A stretch of 10,136 nucleotides of DNA, from contig JAJZTU010000110.1 of NCBI GenBank assembly GCA_021848765.1, forward strand, positions 1-10,136. Direction: 5' to 3'. Source of the DNA: Bacillota bacterium. Lineage in GTDB: Bacteria > Bacillota > GCA-003054495 > Carboxydocellales > JAJZTU01. Positions 1-6,444 of the stretch are shown here, one piece after another; position 1 is the first letter of the stretch, and each line of letters starts with the position of its first letter. The notes beneath the pieces were generated by a model. It made no database searches. It had not been told where the DNA came from and saw nothing but the letters and a program-made list of their open reading frames with translations. The translations under genes were made by a program, and so were the position numbers.

Positions 1-225
1 ACTTTGCCCTTGATTGCTTTACCCCGGTTAAATCTAAAAATGGGTGCAATTCAGAGGAAAAATTAGCTAGTCTGCTCAACTGTCAAACAATGTTGAAATT
101 TGGGCTATTTGCATCTAAAGAAATTAGGGGCTTCTTTCGAATATCTTATGTGGAGAGTGTAAAAAACCTTCCGTAGGGTTAGGTGCCGAAGATTTTGTCA
201 ACAAGGCGGAAAGTGGGTGTAGTGG
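1..225. other. AT-rich region upstream of motA, no firm gene
   Basis: This stretch is visibly richer in A and T than the genes that follow. One plus-strand frame is open from position 3 to a TAG at 174-176 (57 codons, entering from the left edge), so it could be the C-terminal end of an upstream gene. I recognise no motif in its translation, and an open run of that length is not rare by chance. No good sigma-A promoter is visible. Flagellar sigma-D-like fragments occur (TAAA at 116-119 with TTCGAATA at 136-143, and GCCGAAGA at 185-192), but none forms a complete, correctly spaced pair. A short inverted repeat (AACC at 165-168 with GGTT at 177-180) is too weak to call a terminator. Confidence 0.3.
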
Positions 226-1002
226 ATGGATTTAGCGTCCGTACTGGGTGTTGTCATAGCTATAGGTTCGCTGTTGTTAGCTGTAGTTGAAGAAGGTGGA
301 AGCATCGTTGCCCTGGCAGCGGCTACGGCTGCTCTCATCGTGTTTGGAGGCACCATTGGGGCTACCATGGTATGTTTTTCAATGAATGACATTAAGACTG
401 TTCCCAAACTGCTGCAAATAGCCTTCACAGAGCGCAAATCCAATGTCTTTGAGACTATAAATATAATTGTCAGCTTTGCCGAGAAGGCCCGGCGGGAAGG
501 TTTGCTGAGCCTGGAACAGGAACTGACCAATATTGACAATCACTTCCTGCGCCAAGGGGTACAGTTGGTAGTAGACGGTACCGACCCGGCTTTGGTAAAA
601 GACATCCTGGAGACAGAAATGGCTTTTGAAGACCAGCGCCACAAAATCGGCGCCGGCATCTTTGAGCAGGCCGGTGGTTTTGCCCCGACCATGGGGATTA
701 TCGGTACGGTTATGGGTCTGGTTAACGTACTTAGTAACCTCTCTAATCCTGAGGAACTAGGGGGAGCCATTGCGGTAGCATTTATAGCTACCTTGTACGG
801 GGTTGCTTCGGCAAACATCCTGTGGTTGCCCATATCAGCCAAGCTAAAGCTGCGCAACAAACAGGAGGCTCTGGAAAAAGCCATTATCCTGGAAGGGGTA
901 TTGTCACTGCAAGCAGGCGAAAACCCGGCAACGGTCAGAGACAAACTGAAAGCCTTCCTGGCACCGGCAGCAAGGGAGATAAAGGGACAAGGCGAGGTGT
1001 GA
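226..1002 (+). CDS. motA: Flagellar motor stator protein MotA (MotA/MotP family)
   Basis: MotA surrounds the MotB dimer in the cytoplasmic membrane. Together they form the ion-driven stator that applies torque to the flagellar rotor. The 258-residue protein has the family layout: two N-terminal membrane segments (about 5-22 and 28-50), a cytoplasmic domain, then two more segments (about 146-170 and 180-203). The cytoplasmic loop carries ARREGLLSLE at 88-97, with R90 and E97 where MotA has its charged rotor-contact residues. The conserved prolines sit at P154 (GFAPTMG) and P202 (LWLPIS). The ATG at 226 starts with MDLA as relatives do, but no strong Shine-Dalgarno lies in front of it; the best match, AAGGCGG at 203-209, is too distant. 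motB follows after 4 nt, so the two are co-transcribed. Whether protons or sodium drive it cannot be decided here. Confidence 0.93.
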   Translation: MDLASVLGVVIAIGSLLLAVVEEGGSIVALAAATAALIVFGGTIGATMVCFSMNDIKTVPKLLQIAFTERKSNVFETINIIVSFAEKARREGLLSLEQELTNIDNHFLRQGVQLVVDGTDPALVKDILETEMAFEDQRHKIGAGIFEQAGGFAPTMGIIGTVMGLVNVLSNLSNPEELGGAIAVAFIATLYGVASANILWLPISAKLKLRNKQEALEKAIILEGVLSLQAGENPATVRDKLKAFLAPAAREIKGQGEV

Positions 1003-1006
1003 TTGC

Positions 1007-1765
1007 ATGAAGCTTAAGCACGAGGAGGAGCATGCAGGTAACCACGAGCGCTGGCTTTTGACCTATGCCGACCTCATCACCCTTTTGATGATTTTCTTTA
1101 TTTTAATGTATACCATCAGCAATCTGGATAAGCAAAAACTGGCTCAAGTGTCGGCATCTCTACAGGAGGCCCTGCTCGGTGAAAAGTCGGGAAAAATCAT
1201 CGGTGAGAGCCCCGGCCCCCTGATGGTTCCCGGGCAGGGCCAGGAGGCTGAGGCTATGGCCAGGGCCAGGGAGGCCCTCAATAAGTTCATCAAGGATTCC
1301 AAGCTGGAGGCTAAGGTTAGTGTCCATGAGGAGGAAAGGGGTCTGGTAATCAGCATTAAAGAACCTCTGCTATTTGCCTCCGGTTCAGCGGTTATCTCTA
1401 ACGAATATACGAAAGTTCTGGCTAAGCTGGGTTCGGCCTTAAAAGGGTTTCCTAACGCTGTTAAGGTGGAAGGACATACGGACAATGTTCCCATCAGTAC
1501 CAGCCAGTTCCCCTCGAACTGGGAGCTTTCCACGGCCCGGGCCACTAATGTGGTCCAGTTCCTCATCCGTGAAGTAAACATTAATCCCAAGCGGCTTTCG
1601 GCGGCAGGTTACGGTGAGTTCCGGAATATCTACCCTAATGATACCGAAGACCACAGAGGCCAGAACCGCAGGGTGGATATAGTGCTGCTTAGAAGTGAGT
1701 TCAACAAGCTGGAGCCTGAAGGGGCTAAAGTGGTAGAGCAGCAGGATAAGACGGCAGTACGGTAA
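1007..1765 (+). CDS. motB: Flagellar motor stator protein MotB (OmpA-like peptidoglycan anchor)
   Basis: MotB partners MotA, carries ions through the stator and anchors it to peptidoglycan. The 252-residue protein has a short charged N-terminus, then one membrane segment (about 18-38) containing YADLITLLMIFF. D22 is in the position of the ion-binding aspartate essential in this family. A linker rich in Ala, Glu and Gln (about 76-92) leads to the OmpA/MotB domain (about 120-230), with LLFASGS at 121-127, GHTDN at 156-160, NWELSTARA at 171-179 and NRRVDI at 220-225. The ATG at 1007 has GAGGTG (994-999) 7 nt upstream, inside the end of motA. This suggests coupled translation and matched stator stoichiometry. 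A strong terminator follows. It could equally be named MotS if the motor is sodium-driven. Confidence 0.93.
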   Translation: MKLKHEEEHAGNHERWLLTYADLITLLMIFFILMYTISNLDKQKLAQVSASLQEALLGEKSGKIIGESPGPLMVPGQGQEAEAMARAREALNKFIKDSKLEAKVSVHEEERGLVISIKEPLLFASGSAVISNEYTKVLAKLGSALKGFPNAVKVEGHTDNVPISTSQFPSNWELSTARATNVVQFLIREVNINPKRLSAAGYGEFRNIYPNDTEDHRGQNRRVDIVLLRSEFNKLEPEGAKVVEQQDKTAVR

Positions 1766-1778
1766 CAGAAACGGTAGG

Positions 1779-1805
1779 AAAGCAGCCTTGAGGGGCTGCT
1801 TTTTT
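1779..1805 (+). terminator. Intrinsic terminator after motB
   Basis: GCAGCC (1782-1787) pairs with GGCTGC (1794-1799) around a TTGAGG loop, and flanking A and T residues extend the stem. A run of T to 1805 follows directly. It ends the motAB transcript 14 nt past the motB stop and insulates it from the ktrB unit. Confidence 0.93.
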
Positions 1806-1843
1806 GTATAAAGTGAGGCATTAAGGGTTAAATTGGCAACATG

Positions 1844-1872
1844 TGGACATTAAGTGACAAGGAGCGTATAAT
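1844..1872 (+). promoter_or_regulatory. Sigma-A-type promoter for ktrB-ktrA
   Basis: The -35 box TGGACA (1844-1849) matches consensus at 5 of 6 positions. It lies 17 bp from a perfect -10 box TATAAT (1867-1872). Transcription should begin near 1879, leaving about 88 nt of leader before ktrB. The leader has a small hairpin, ATCTGG (1892-1897) with CTAGAT (1903-1908). It is too short for, and lacks the conserved parts of, a c-di-AMP riboswitch. Confidence 0.8.
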
Positions 1873-1966
1873 AATTCTAGTGCAAGATAATATCTGGATA
1901 AACTAGATAGCTAACCATTTGGCGAGCCAGTTTTAAGCGCAATAATTAGCGGAAAGAGGGAGTCGA

Positions 1967-3349
1967 TTGGAGAAAAATGGGGGTTTGGCCAGGATACCCT
2001 GGCAAAAGATTCGCCAGCAGTCGCTGCCGTGGACACTTTCACCGGCCCAGGTATTGGTTATCGGCTTTGCGAGCATCATTCTTTTGGGGGCCATGCTGCT
2101 TACCCTGCCTGCAGCAACCACTGACGGTCAGGGCCTGAACTTTATAGATGCACTCTTTGAGGCGACTTCTGCTGTTTGTGTAACCGGCCTGGTGGTGGTG
2201 GATACGGGGACAGTATTGACCCCTTTTGGTCAGACGGTGATTATCTTCCTGATTCAGGTGGGGGGGCTGGGCTTTATGACCGTAGCCACCCTTTTCGCCA
2301 TCATGCTGGGTAAGCGTATCGGGCTGCGGGAGCGTTTGCTGATGCAGGAGGCGCTGAATCAGATTACAATCCAGGGGGTTGTAAAGCTGACCAGGTACAT
2401 TTTAATCGCGACTTTTATCATTGAGGGTACTGCCGCACTGATTTTGACTGCGGTTTGGCTCAAGGATTTGGGCTGGCCCAGAGCATTTTATTTTGGCCTG
2501 TTTCATGCCATAAGCGCCTTTTGTAATGCGGGTTTTGATCTTTTTGGGAATTTTCGCAGTTTGACAGGTTATGTGGCCAACCCCTGGGTGAACATAGTTA
2601 TCATGTCCCTGATTACCCTCGGGGGTATCGGTTTTACGGTTATGGCCGATGTATACCAGAAAAGGAGTTTTGCTAAGTTTTCTCTGCACACCAAGATGGT
2701 CCTGACCATTTCCCTGCTGCTGGTGGTAGGCGGGGCTGCGGGTATCTTGGTTTTGGAGAACAGCAATCCGAAAACTCTGGGCGCTTTGGGACCCGGGGGG
2801 AAGATTCTGGCTGCTTTCTTCCAGTCGGTTACCCCCCGGACAGCGGGTTATAATACTCTGAACATGCCCAGTCTGACCACGGCTACTCAGTTTTTATTGA
2901 TTATCCTGATGTTTATTGGGGCTTCACCGGGTTCTACCGGCGGCGGGATCAAGACCACCACCTTTGGGGCGCTGCTTGCAGCTGCTTGGGCAACTATTAA
3001 CGGCAAGGAAGAGGCGGAAGTTTTCCGGAGACGGCTTTCAGAGGTTACTGTGTTTAAGGCGCTGGCGATTGCTATGGCGGCCGGCTTGCTGGTTATGGTG
3101 GTGACGATGGCCCTTTCCGTCACTGAGCAGGCTGAGTTTATCACAGTGCTGTTTGAAACAGTTTCAGCCTTTGGTACCGTTGGGCTGAGCCTGGGATTAA
3201 CCCCCAATTTAACTGATGTTGGTAAGCTTTTAATTACCCTGACCATGTTTGCCGGAAGGGTAGGGCCCTTGACCCTGGCTATTGCCCTGGCCCAGAAAGG
3301 TAAGAAGACCCTCATCAGGCAGCCGGAGGAAAAGATTATGGTTGGTTGA
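1967..3349 (+). CDS. ktrB: Ktr/Trk-family potassium uptake channel subunit KtrB
   Basis: KtrB is the ion-translocating membrane subunit that takes up K+, gated by its cytoplasmic partner KtrA. In known systems transport is often sodium-stimulated. The 460-residue protein carries four pore-loop repeats, each with the selectivity-filter glycine: AVCVTGL (G74), FCNAGFD (G189), RTAGYNT (G294) and GTVGLSL (G406). Membrane segments alternate with these loops. The third repeat is followed by the Gly-rich SPGSTGGGIKTTT (320-332), the family's gating-loop region. FAGRVGPLT (428-436) near the C-terminus is also typical. The start is TTG at 1967, supported by GAGGGAG at 1956-1962; the nearby ATG at 1977 is out of frame. 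The length and the absence of long extra N-terminal helices fit KtrB better than the larger proteobacterial TrkH. It has its own promoter, and ktrA follows after 42 nt. Confidence 0.93.
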   Translation: MEKNGGLARIPWQKIRQQSLPWTLSPAQVLVIGFASIILLGAMLLTLPAATTDGQGLNFIDALFEATSAVCVTGLVVVDTGTVLTPFGQTVIIFLIQVGGLGFMTVATLFAIMLGKRIGLRERLLMQEALNQITIQGVVKLTRYILIATFIIEGTAALILTAVWLKDLGWPRAFYFGLFHAISAFCNAGFDLFGNFRSLTGYVANPWVNIVIMSLITLGGIGFTVMADVYQKRSFAKFSLHTKMVLTISLLLVVGGAAGILVLENSNPKTLGALGPGGKILAAFFQSVTPRTAGYNTLNMPSLTTATQFLLIILMFIGASPGSTGGGIKTTTFGALLAAAWATINGKEEAEVFRRRLSEVTVFKALAIAMAAGLLVMVVTMALSVTEQAEFITVLFETVSAFGTVGLSLGLTPNLTDVGKLLITLTMFAGRVGPLTLAIALAQKGKKTLIRQPEEKIMVG

Positions 3350-3391
3350 GGGATCAGCGGATATTTGATAATTTAAGGGAGGCTGAAGTGG

Positions 3392-4045
3392 GTGAGACAG
3401 TTTGCTGTAATTGGCCTTGGGCGTTTCGGGGCCAGCATTGCCGGGACTTTACACCGTATGGGATATGAGGTCCTGGCTGTCGACGAAGATGAAGACAGGG
3501 TCCAGGAAATCATGGACCAGGTTACTCATGCGGTCCAGGCGGATGCCCTGGATGAAGAGGTACTGAAGACTCTGGGTTTACGCAATTTTGACCTGGTTAT
3601 TGTGGCCATCGGCCAGGATATTCAGGCCAGTATCCTGGTGACGGTAATGCTAAAAGATTTAGGGGTCAAGTCAGTGGTGGCCAAAGCCCAGAATGACCTC
3701 CATGGCCGGGTATTGGAGCGGGTTGGCGCAGACCAGGTGATTTATCCTGAAAGGGATATGGCCGTCAGGGTGGCCCAGCATCTGGTTTCGGGGAATGTGC
3801 TGGATTATATTGAACTGTCGCCGGAGTATAGTATCCTGGAGATGGTTACTCCTGACGAGTTTGCCGGAAAGGCTCTCGGGAACATTGATTTGCGCAACCG
3901 GCACCGGGTGAGTGTAATGGCCATAAAACGGGGGGAAGATATAATTGTGGCCCCCGGAGGCCAGGAGATCATTCAAGCCAAGGACGTTTTGGTGGTAATC
4001 GGCGCCAATGAAGATCTGAAAAATTTGCGCCGGGAGCGGGATTAA
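3392..4045 (+). CDS. ktrA: Potassium uptake regulatory subunit KtrA (RCK domain protein)
   Basis: KtrA forms the cytoplasmic ring that binds nucleotides and opens or closes KtrB. The 217-residue protein has an RCK_N Rossmann domain (about 1-125) starting with the nucleotide-binding motif GLGRFG (8-13). An acidic residue ends the second strand (D31 in AVDEDED). An RCK_C domain follows (about 137-217), which in several Firmicutes binds c-di-AMP; binding here is inferred from the family only. A single RCK_N/RCK_C pair distinguishes it from the doubled TrkA of Proteobacteria. The GTG at 3392 is chosen because GGGAGG (3377-3382) lies 9 nt upstream; the GTG at 3388 is out of frame. It lies directly downstream of ktrB and is presumably transcribed with it. 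Confidence 0.93.
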   Translation: MRQFAVIGLGRFGASIAGTLHRMGYEVLAVDEDEDRVQEIMDQVTHAVQADALDEEVLKTLGLRNFDLVIVAIGQDIQASILVTVMLKDLGVKSVVAKAQNDLHGRVLERVGADQVIYPERDMAVRVAQHLVSGNVLDYIELSPEYSILEMVTPDEFAGKALGNIDLRNRHRVSVMAIKRGEDIIVAPGGQEIIQAKDVLVVIGANEDLKNLRRERD

Positions 4046-4081
4046 TGCTGTCAAAAATCTGCACTGGGAGCGGGAGCCGTA

Positions 4082-4909
4082 ATGGTGATAACTAATCTTC
4101 AAAACGAGCAAATTAAGGAGTTGGCCAAGCTGCACCTGCGCAAAGGCCGCCAGGAGGCCGGGGCCTTTTTGATCGAAGGGGTAAGGTTTGTGGAGGAAGC
4201 CTTGAAGGCTGGGGCGAAGTTGGAGAAAATTGTGGTTTCGCCCAAACTTCCGGAGACTGACCGTGGGCAGGAACTTTTAGACCGATGCCGGGACCTTGGC
4301 TGCCCAATATTGGAAGTTGAACAAAGGGTGCTGGCCAAGGTGGCCGATACCGAGAATCCCCAGGGGGTTGTAGCGGCGGTAGCCCAACCGCGCTATTCCT
4401 GGCCTGAGCTTCTGGAGGAGACCCGTTCCACCGGTCAGTCATGTCAAGAGACGTGGCTGGTAGTGGACGGGGTGCAGGATCCCGGAAACCTGGGGACTAT
4501 TATCAGAACTGCGCATGCGGCAGGAGTAAGCGGGATTTGCTTAACCCCGGGGACTGTGGATGTATATAATCCTAAGGCTTTGCGGTCAACGATGGGGTCG
4601 GTTTTTCACCTGCCGGTGCTGCAAGGACTTGCTCCGCAGGACATTCTGGAAGAGGTAAACAGCCGGGACTGGCAGGTAGTGGTGGGAGACGTTACGGCAA
4701 ACCGGGAGTATTTTCAGGTTGATTTTCGGAAGAGGACGCTTTTAGTGGTGGGCAGTGAGACTCAAGGCCCCTCGCGGGAGTTTATCGATGGGGCCACCCA
4801 CCGGGTACGGATTAGTATGCCCGGAGGAGCTGAATCCCTGAATGTTGCGGTAGCAGCGGGGATTTTGCTGTTTGAAGGAGTACGGCAGACAAGGTTTCCT
4901 TGTCAATAG
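4082..4909 (+). CDS. SpoU/TrmH-family RNA 2'-O-ribose methyltransferase (YsgA-like)
   Basis: This is a SPOUT-class enzyme that transfers a methyl group from S-adenosylmethionine to a ribose 2'-OH in rRNA or tRNA; the exact target cannot be read from sequence. The 275-residue protein has an N-terminal RNA-binding region (about 27-100, with FLIEGVRFVEEAL) and a SpoU methylase domain (about 124-266). Motif 1 is DPGNLGTIIRTA with N136 and R142. Motif 2 is VVGSETQGPS at 222-231. Motif 3 is ISMPGGAESLNVAVA at 244-258 with E251, S252 and N254. These form the knotted cofactor pocket. The ATG at 4082 has GGGAG at 4072-4076. The gene lies 36 nt after ktrA and just upstream of the pheST unit, the same place as ysgA in Bacillus subtilis. 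It may be read through from the ktr promoter. The end of the gene contains the next promoter. Confidence 0.9.
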   Translation: MVITNLQNEQIKELAKLHLRKGRQEAGAFLIEGVRFVEEALKAGAKLEKIVVSPKLPETDRGQELLDRCRDLGCPILEVEQRVLAKVADTENPQGVVAAVAQPRYSWPELLEETRSTGQSCQETWLVVDGVQDPGNLGTIIRTAHAAGVSGICLTPGTVDVYNPKALRSTMGSVFHLPVLQGLAPQDILEEVNSRDWQVVVGDVTANREYFQVDFRKRTLLVVGSETQGPSREFIDGATHRVRISMPGGAESLNVAVAAGILLFEGVRQTRFPCQ

Positions 4910-4928
4910 CAGGTGGTTATGCTATAAT
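4900..4928 (+). promoter_or_regulatory. Sigma-A-type promoter for the yqzL-pheST unit
   Basis: The -35 box TTGTCA (4900-4905, 5 of 6) and a perfect -10 box TATAAT (4923-4928) are separated by 17 bp. The -35 box lies inside the last codons of the methyltransferase gene, whose stop is at 4907-4909. Transcription should start near 4935, ahead of the mini-gene at 4977. I see no comparable promoter between the mini-gene and the T-box, so the mini-gene, leader, pheS and pheT probably share this start. Confidence 0.85.
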
Positions 4929-4976
4929 CAATTCAAAAGTAGTCCCTGCAGACCAACAGAAAGGTCGTGGTGTTCT

Positions 4977-5078
4977 GTGAAAACCCCTGCAGAGTTCTTT
5001 TGGAGGCTTTTCGAAACTACCGGGTCCATCGCGGCATACATCGCCTATAAGAAGTACAAGCGCCAGTTGGTTCATTAA
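4977..5078 (+). CDS. yqzL: YqzL-like small protein
   Basis: This is a 33-residue protein of unknown function. Its pattern of aromatic and acidic residues (FFWRLFETTGSIAAYIAYKKY, split as FFWRLFETTG at 7-16 and SIAAYIAYKKY at 17-27) matches what I know of the YqzL-like family of very short Firmicute proteins. The GTG start at 4977 is chosen because the same frame further upstream runs through the methyltransferase end and the promoter, and the family consensus begins here. The ribosome binding site is weak (AGAAAGG at 4958-4964). It lies between a strong promoter and the pheS T-box, so it is the only part of this transcript expected to be made whatever the tRNA-Phe charging state. The C-terminus is basic (KKYKRQLVH). 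The family name is from memory of motif shape. Confidence 0.7.
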   Translation: MKTPAEFFWRLFETTGSIAAYIAYKKYKRQLVH

Positions 5079-5100
5079 GCAGGTTTATGGTTCAGGTAAT

Positions 5101-5371
5101 ACTATCAAGTTAAAAGCCAGGACAGGGAAGAGTAATCCGGTTGACGCTATACAGGGAGAAGGGGCCGTGACTGCAAGCCCTTTCAAGTAGGGACCGGGTG
5201 AAGTTCGCCCTTGAGCTGCAGGCTGAAACCCCAGAGGATTAGGCTGTGCCGGAGGCTTCCACCGTTAAGCGGAAGATACTGAGGGGGTCTGCCATGTGGG
5301 TAGGCCAATCTGGGTGGTACCGCGGAAAACAAGCTTTCGTCCCTAATTGGACGAGGGCCTTTTATTTTTTT
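5101..5371 (+). promoter_or_regulatory. T-box leader responding to tRNA-Phe
   Basis: This is an RNA switch that reads through into pheST when uncharged tRNA-Phe is abundant. Stem I closes with GGG (5125-5127) and CCC (5208-5210). Above it is a specifier loop with AGTA (5131-5134) facing GAA (5200-5202), the loop-E arrangement of T-boxes. The triplet directly after is UUC (5204-5206), a Phe codon, followed by the usual purine. CCGGT (5137-5141) pairs with ACCGG (5193-5197). The distal hairpin is 5158-5165 with 5177-5184. A CCGTTA element near 5262-5267 marks the stem III region. The T-box itself is TGGGTGGTACCGCGG (5311-5325); its TGGT can pair with an ACCA tRNA 3' end. A terminator hairpin follows. 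The leader begins about 30 nt after the yqzL stop. Confidence 0.93.
5333..5371 (+). terminator. Conditional terminator of the T-box leader
   Basis: GCTTTCGTCC (5333-5342) pairs with GGACGAGGGC (5349-5358) in a 10-bp stem that includes two G-U pairs. A T-rich tail (5360-5371) follows. It lies immediately after the T-box sequence and overlaps the region that would otherwise form the antiterminator. It ends 26 nt before the pheS start. Confidence 0.88.
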
Positions 5372-5397
5372 GTGTGTAGATTGGAGGGTTATTGATA

Positions 5398-6420
5398 ATG
5401 CGTGAGCAGTTAGCAAAAATTAAGAGTCAGGCGGCTGTAGCCGTTCAGGAAGCTGGTGACTTAAACCAGCTTAATGAGGTGCGGGTTAAATTTCTGGGCA
5501 AGAAAGGTGAACTGACTCAAGTGTTAAGGGGTATGGGGGGGCTTTCTGCCGCAGAACGGCCCATTATCGGCCAGTTAGCCAATGAAGTGCGTGAATTCCT
5601 GGAGCAGCAATTGGAGGACAAGCAGGCTGTCCTTAAGGAGGGGGCCAAGGCCCGGCAGTTGGCTGCAGAGACCATAGATATTACCCTGCCTGGGCGTCCT
5701 GTGTTATTGGGCAAACGTCATCCCCTAACTACTGTTTTGGATGAGATTAAGACTATTTTCCTGGGATTGGGATTTGAAATTGAAGAAGGACCGGAAGTGG
5801 AGACGGATTATTATAATTTTGAGGCCTTGAATTTGCCCAAGGAACACCCCGCCCGCGATATGCAGGATTCCTTCTATATAACTGCTGAAACGCTGCTGCG
5901 GACGCATACTTCCCCTGTGCAGCCCCGGACCATGGAGAAAAAAGCTCCCCAGGTCCCGGTGAAAGTAATCGCTCCGGGGAAGGTGTACCGGAGGGATGAT
6001 GATGCTACCCATTCCCCCATGTTTCACCAGGTGGAGGGTTTTATCATCGATAAGAATATCTCTTTCAGTGATTTGAAAGGGACACTGTTAACCTTTTCCC
6101 GGCAAATGTTCGGGGAGGACCGGGAAATCAGGCTGCGGCCCAGCTTCTTCCCCTTTACCGAACCCAGTGCGGAAGTGGATATCTCCTGCATCATGTGCCA
6201 CGGTAAGGGCTGCAGAGTGTGCTCGGGAACGGGCTGGCTGGAGATCCTGGGATCGGGGATGATTCATCCCAGGGTGCTGTCCATGTCCGGGTACGACCCC
6301 CAAGAGGTCACCGGTTTTGCTTTTGGCATGGGGGTAGAGCGGATTACGATGCTTAAATACGGGATAGATGACTTGAGGCTGTTGTTTGAGAATGACCTGC
6401 GATTTTTGGGACAGTTTTAA
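5398..6420 (+). CDS. pheS: Phenylalanine--tRNA ligase alpha subunit
   Basis: PheS is the catalytic subunit of the cytoplasmic (alpha-beta)2 enzyme that charges tRNA-Phe with phenylalanine. The protein has 340 residues, the usual length. An N-terminal coiled-coil tRNA-contact region (about 1-90) precedes the class II core. Core motifs are RTHTSPVQ (168-175), GKVYRRDDDATHSPMFHQ (194-211, motif 2), FPFTEPS (251-257) and GFAFGMGVERITML (306-319, motif 3). A four-cysteine knuckle at C264, C267, C272 and C275 is inserted between FPFTEPS and the LEILGSGM strand, as in other Firmicute PheS. The ATG at 5398 is preferred over the in-frame TTG at 5392 because GGAGGG (5383-5388) gives 9 nt spacing to the ATG and only 3 nt to the TTG. 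Expression depends on the T-box leader, and pheT follows after 24 nt. Confidence 0.97.
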   Translation: MREQLAKIKSQAAVAVQEAGDLNQLNEVRVKFLGKKGELTQVLRGMGGLSAAERPIIGQLANEVREFLEQQLEDKQAVLKEGAKARQLAAETIDITLPGRPVLLGKRHPLTTVLDEIKTIFLGLGFEIEEGPEVETDYYNFEALNLPKEHPARDMQDSFYITAETLLRTHTSPVQPRTMEKKAPQVPVKVIAPGKVYRRDDDATHSPMFHQVEGFIIDKNISFSDLKGTLLTFSRQMFGEDREIRLRPSFFPFTEPSAEVDISCIMCHGKGCRVCSGTGWLEILGSGMIHPRVLSMSGYDPQEVTGFAFGMGVERITMLKYGIDDLRLLFENDLRFLGQF

Positions 6421-6444
6421 GTTGCATAGAAGGAGGATTTTGCT

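Noticed and set aside
116..192. Sigma-D-type flagellar promoter before motA
   Set aside because: TAAA and GCCGA-like pieces exist, but no pair combines good matches with the expected 14-16 nt spacing.
1230..1280. Repeated CAGGGCCAGG tracts in motB
   Set aside because: They encode the Gln/Ala/Glu-rich linker after the membrane segment and do not form a regular tandem array.
1873..1966. Possible c-di-AMP (ydaO-type) riboswitch before ktrB
   Set aside because: Such switches often precede potassium transport genes, but the leader is only about 88 nt long and I find none of the conserved segments.
5183..5416. Minus-strand open frame of 77 codons
   Set aside because: It lies opposite the T-box leader, which fully explains the sequence constraint.
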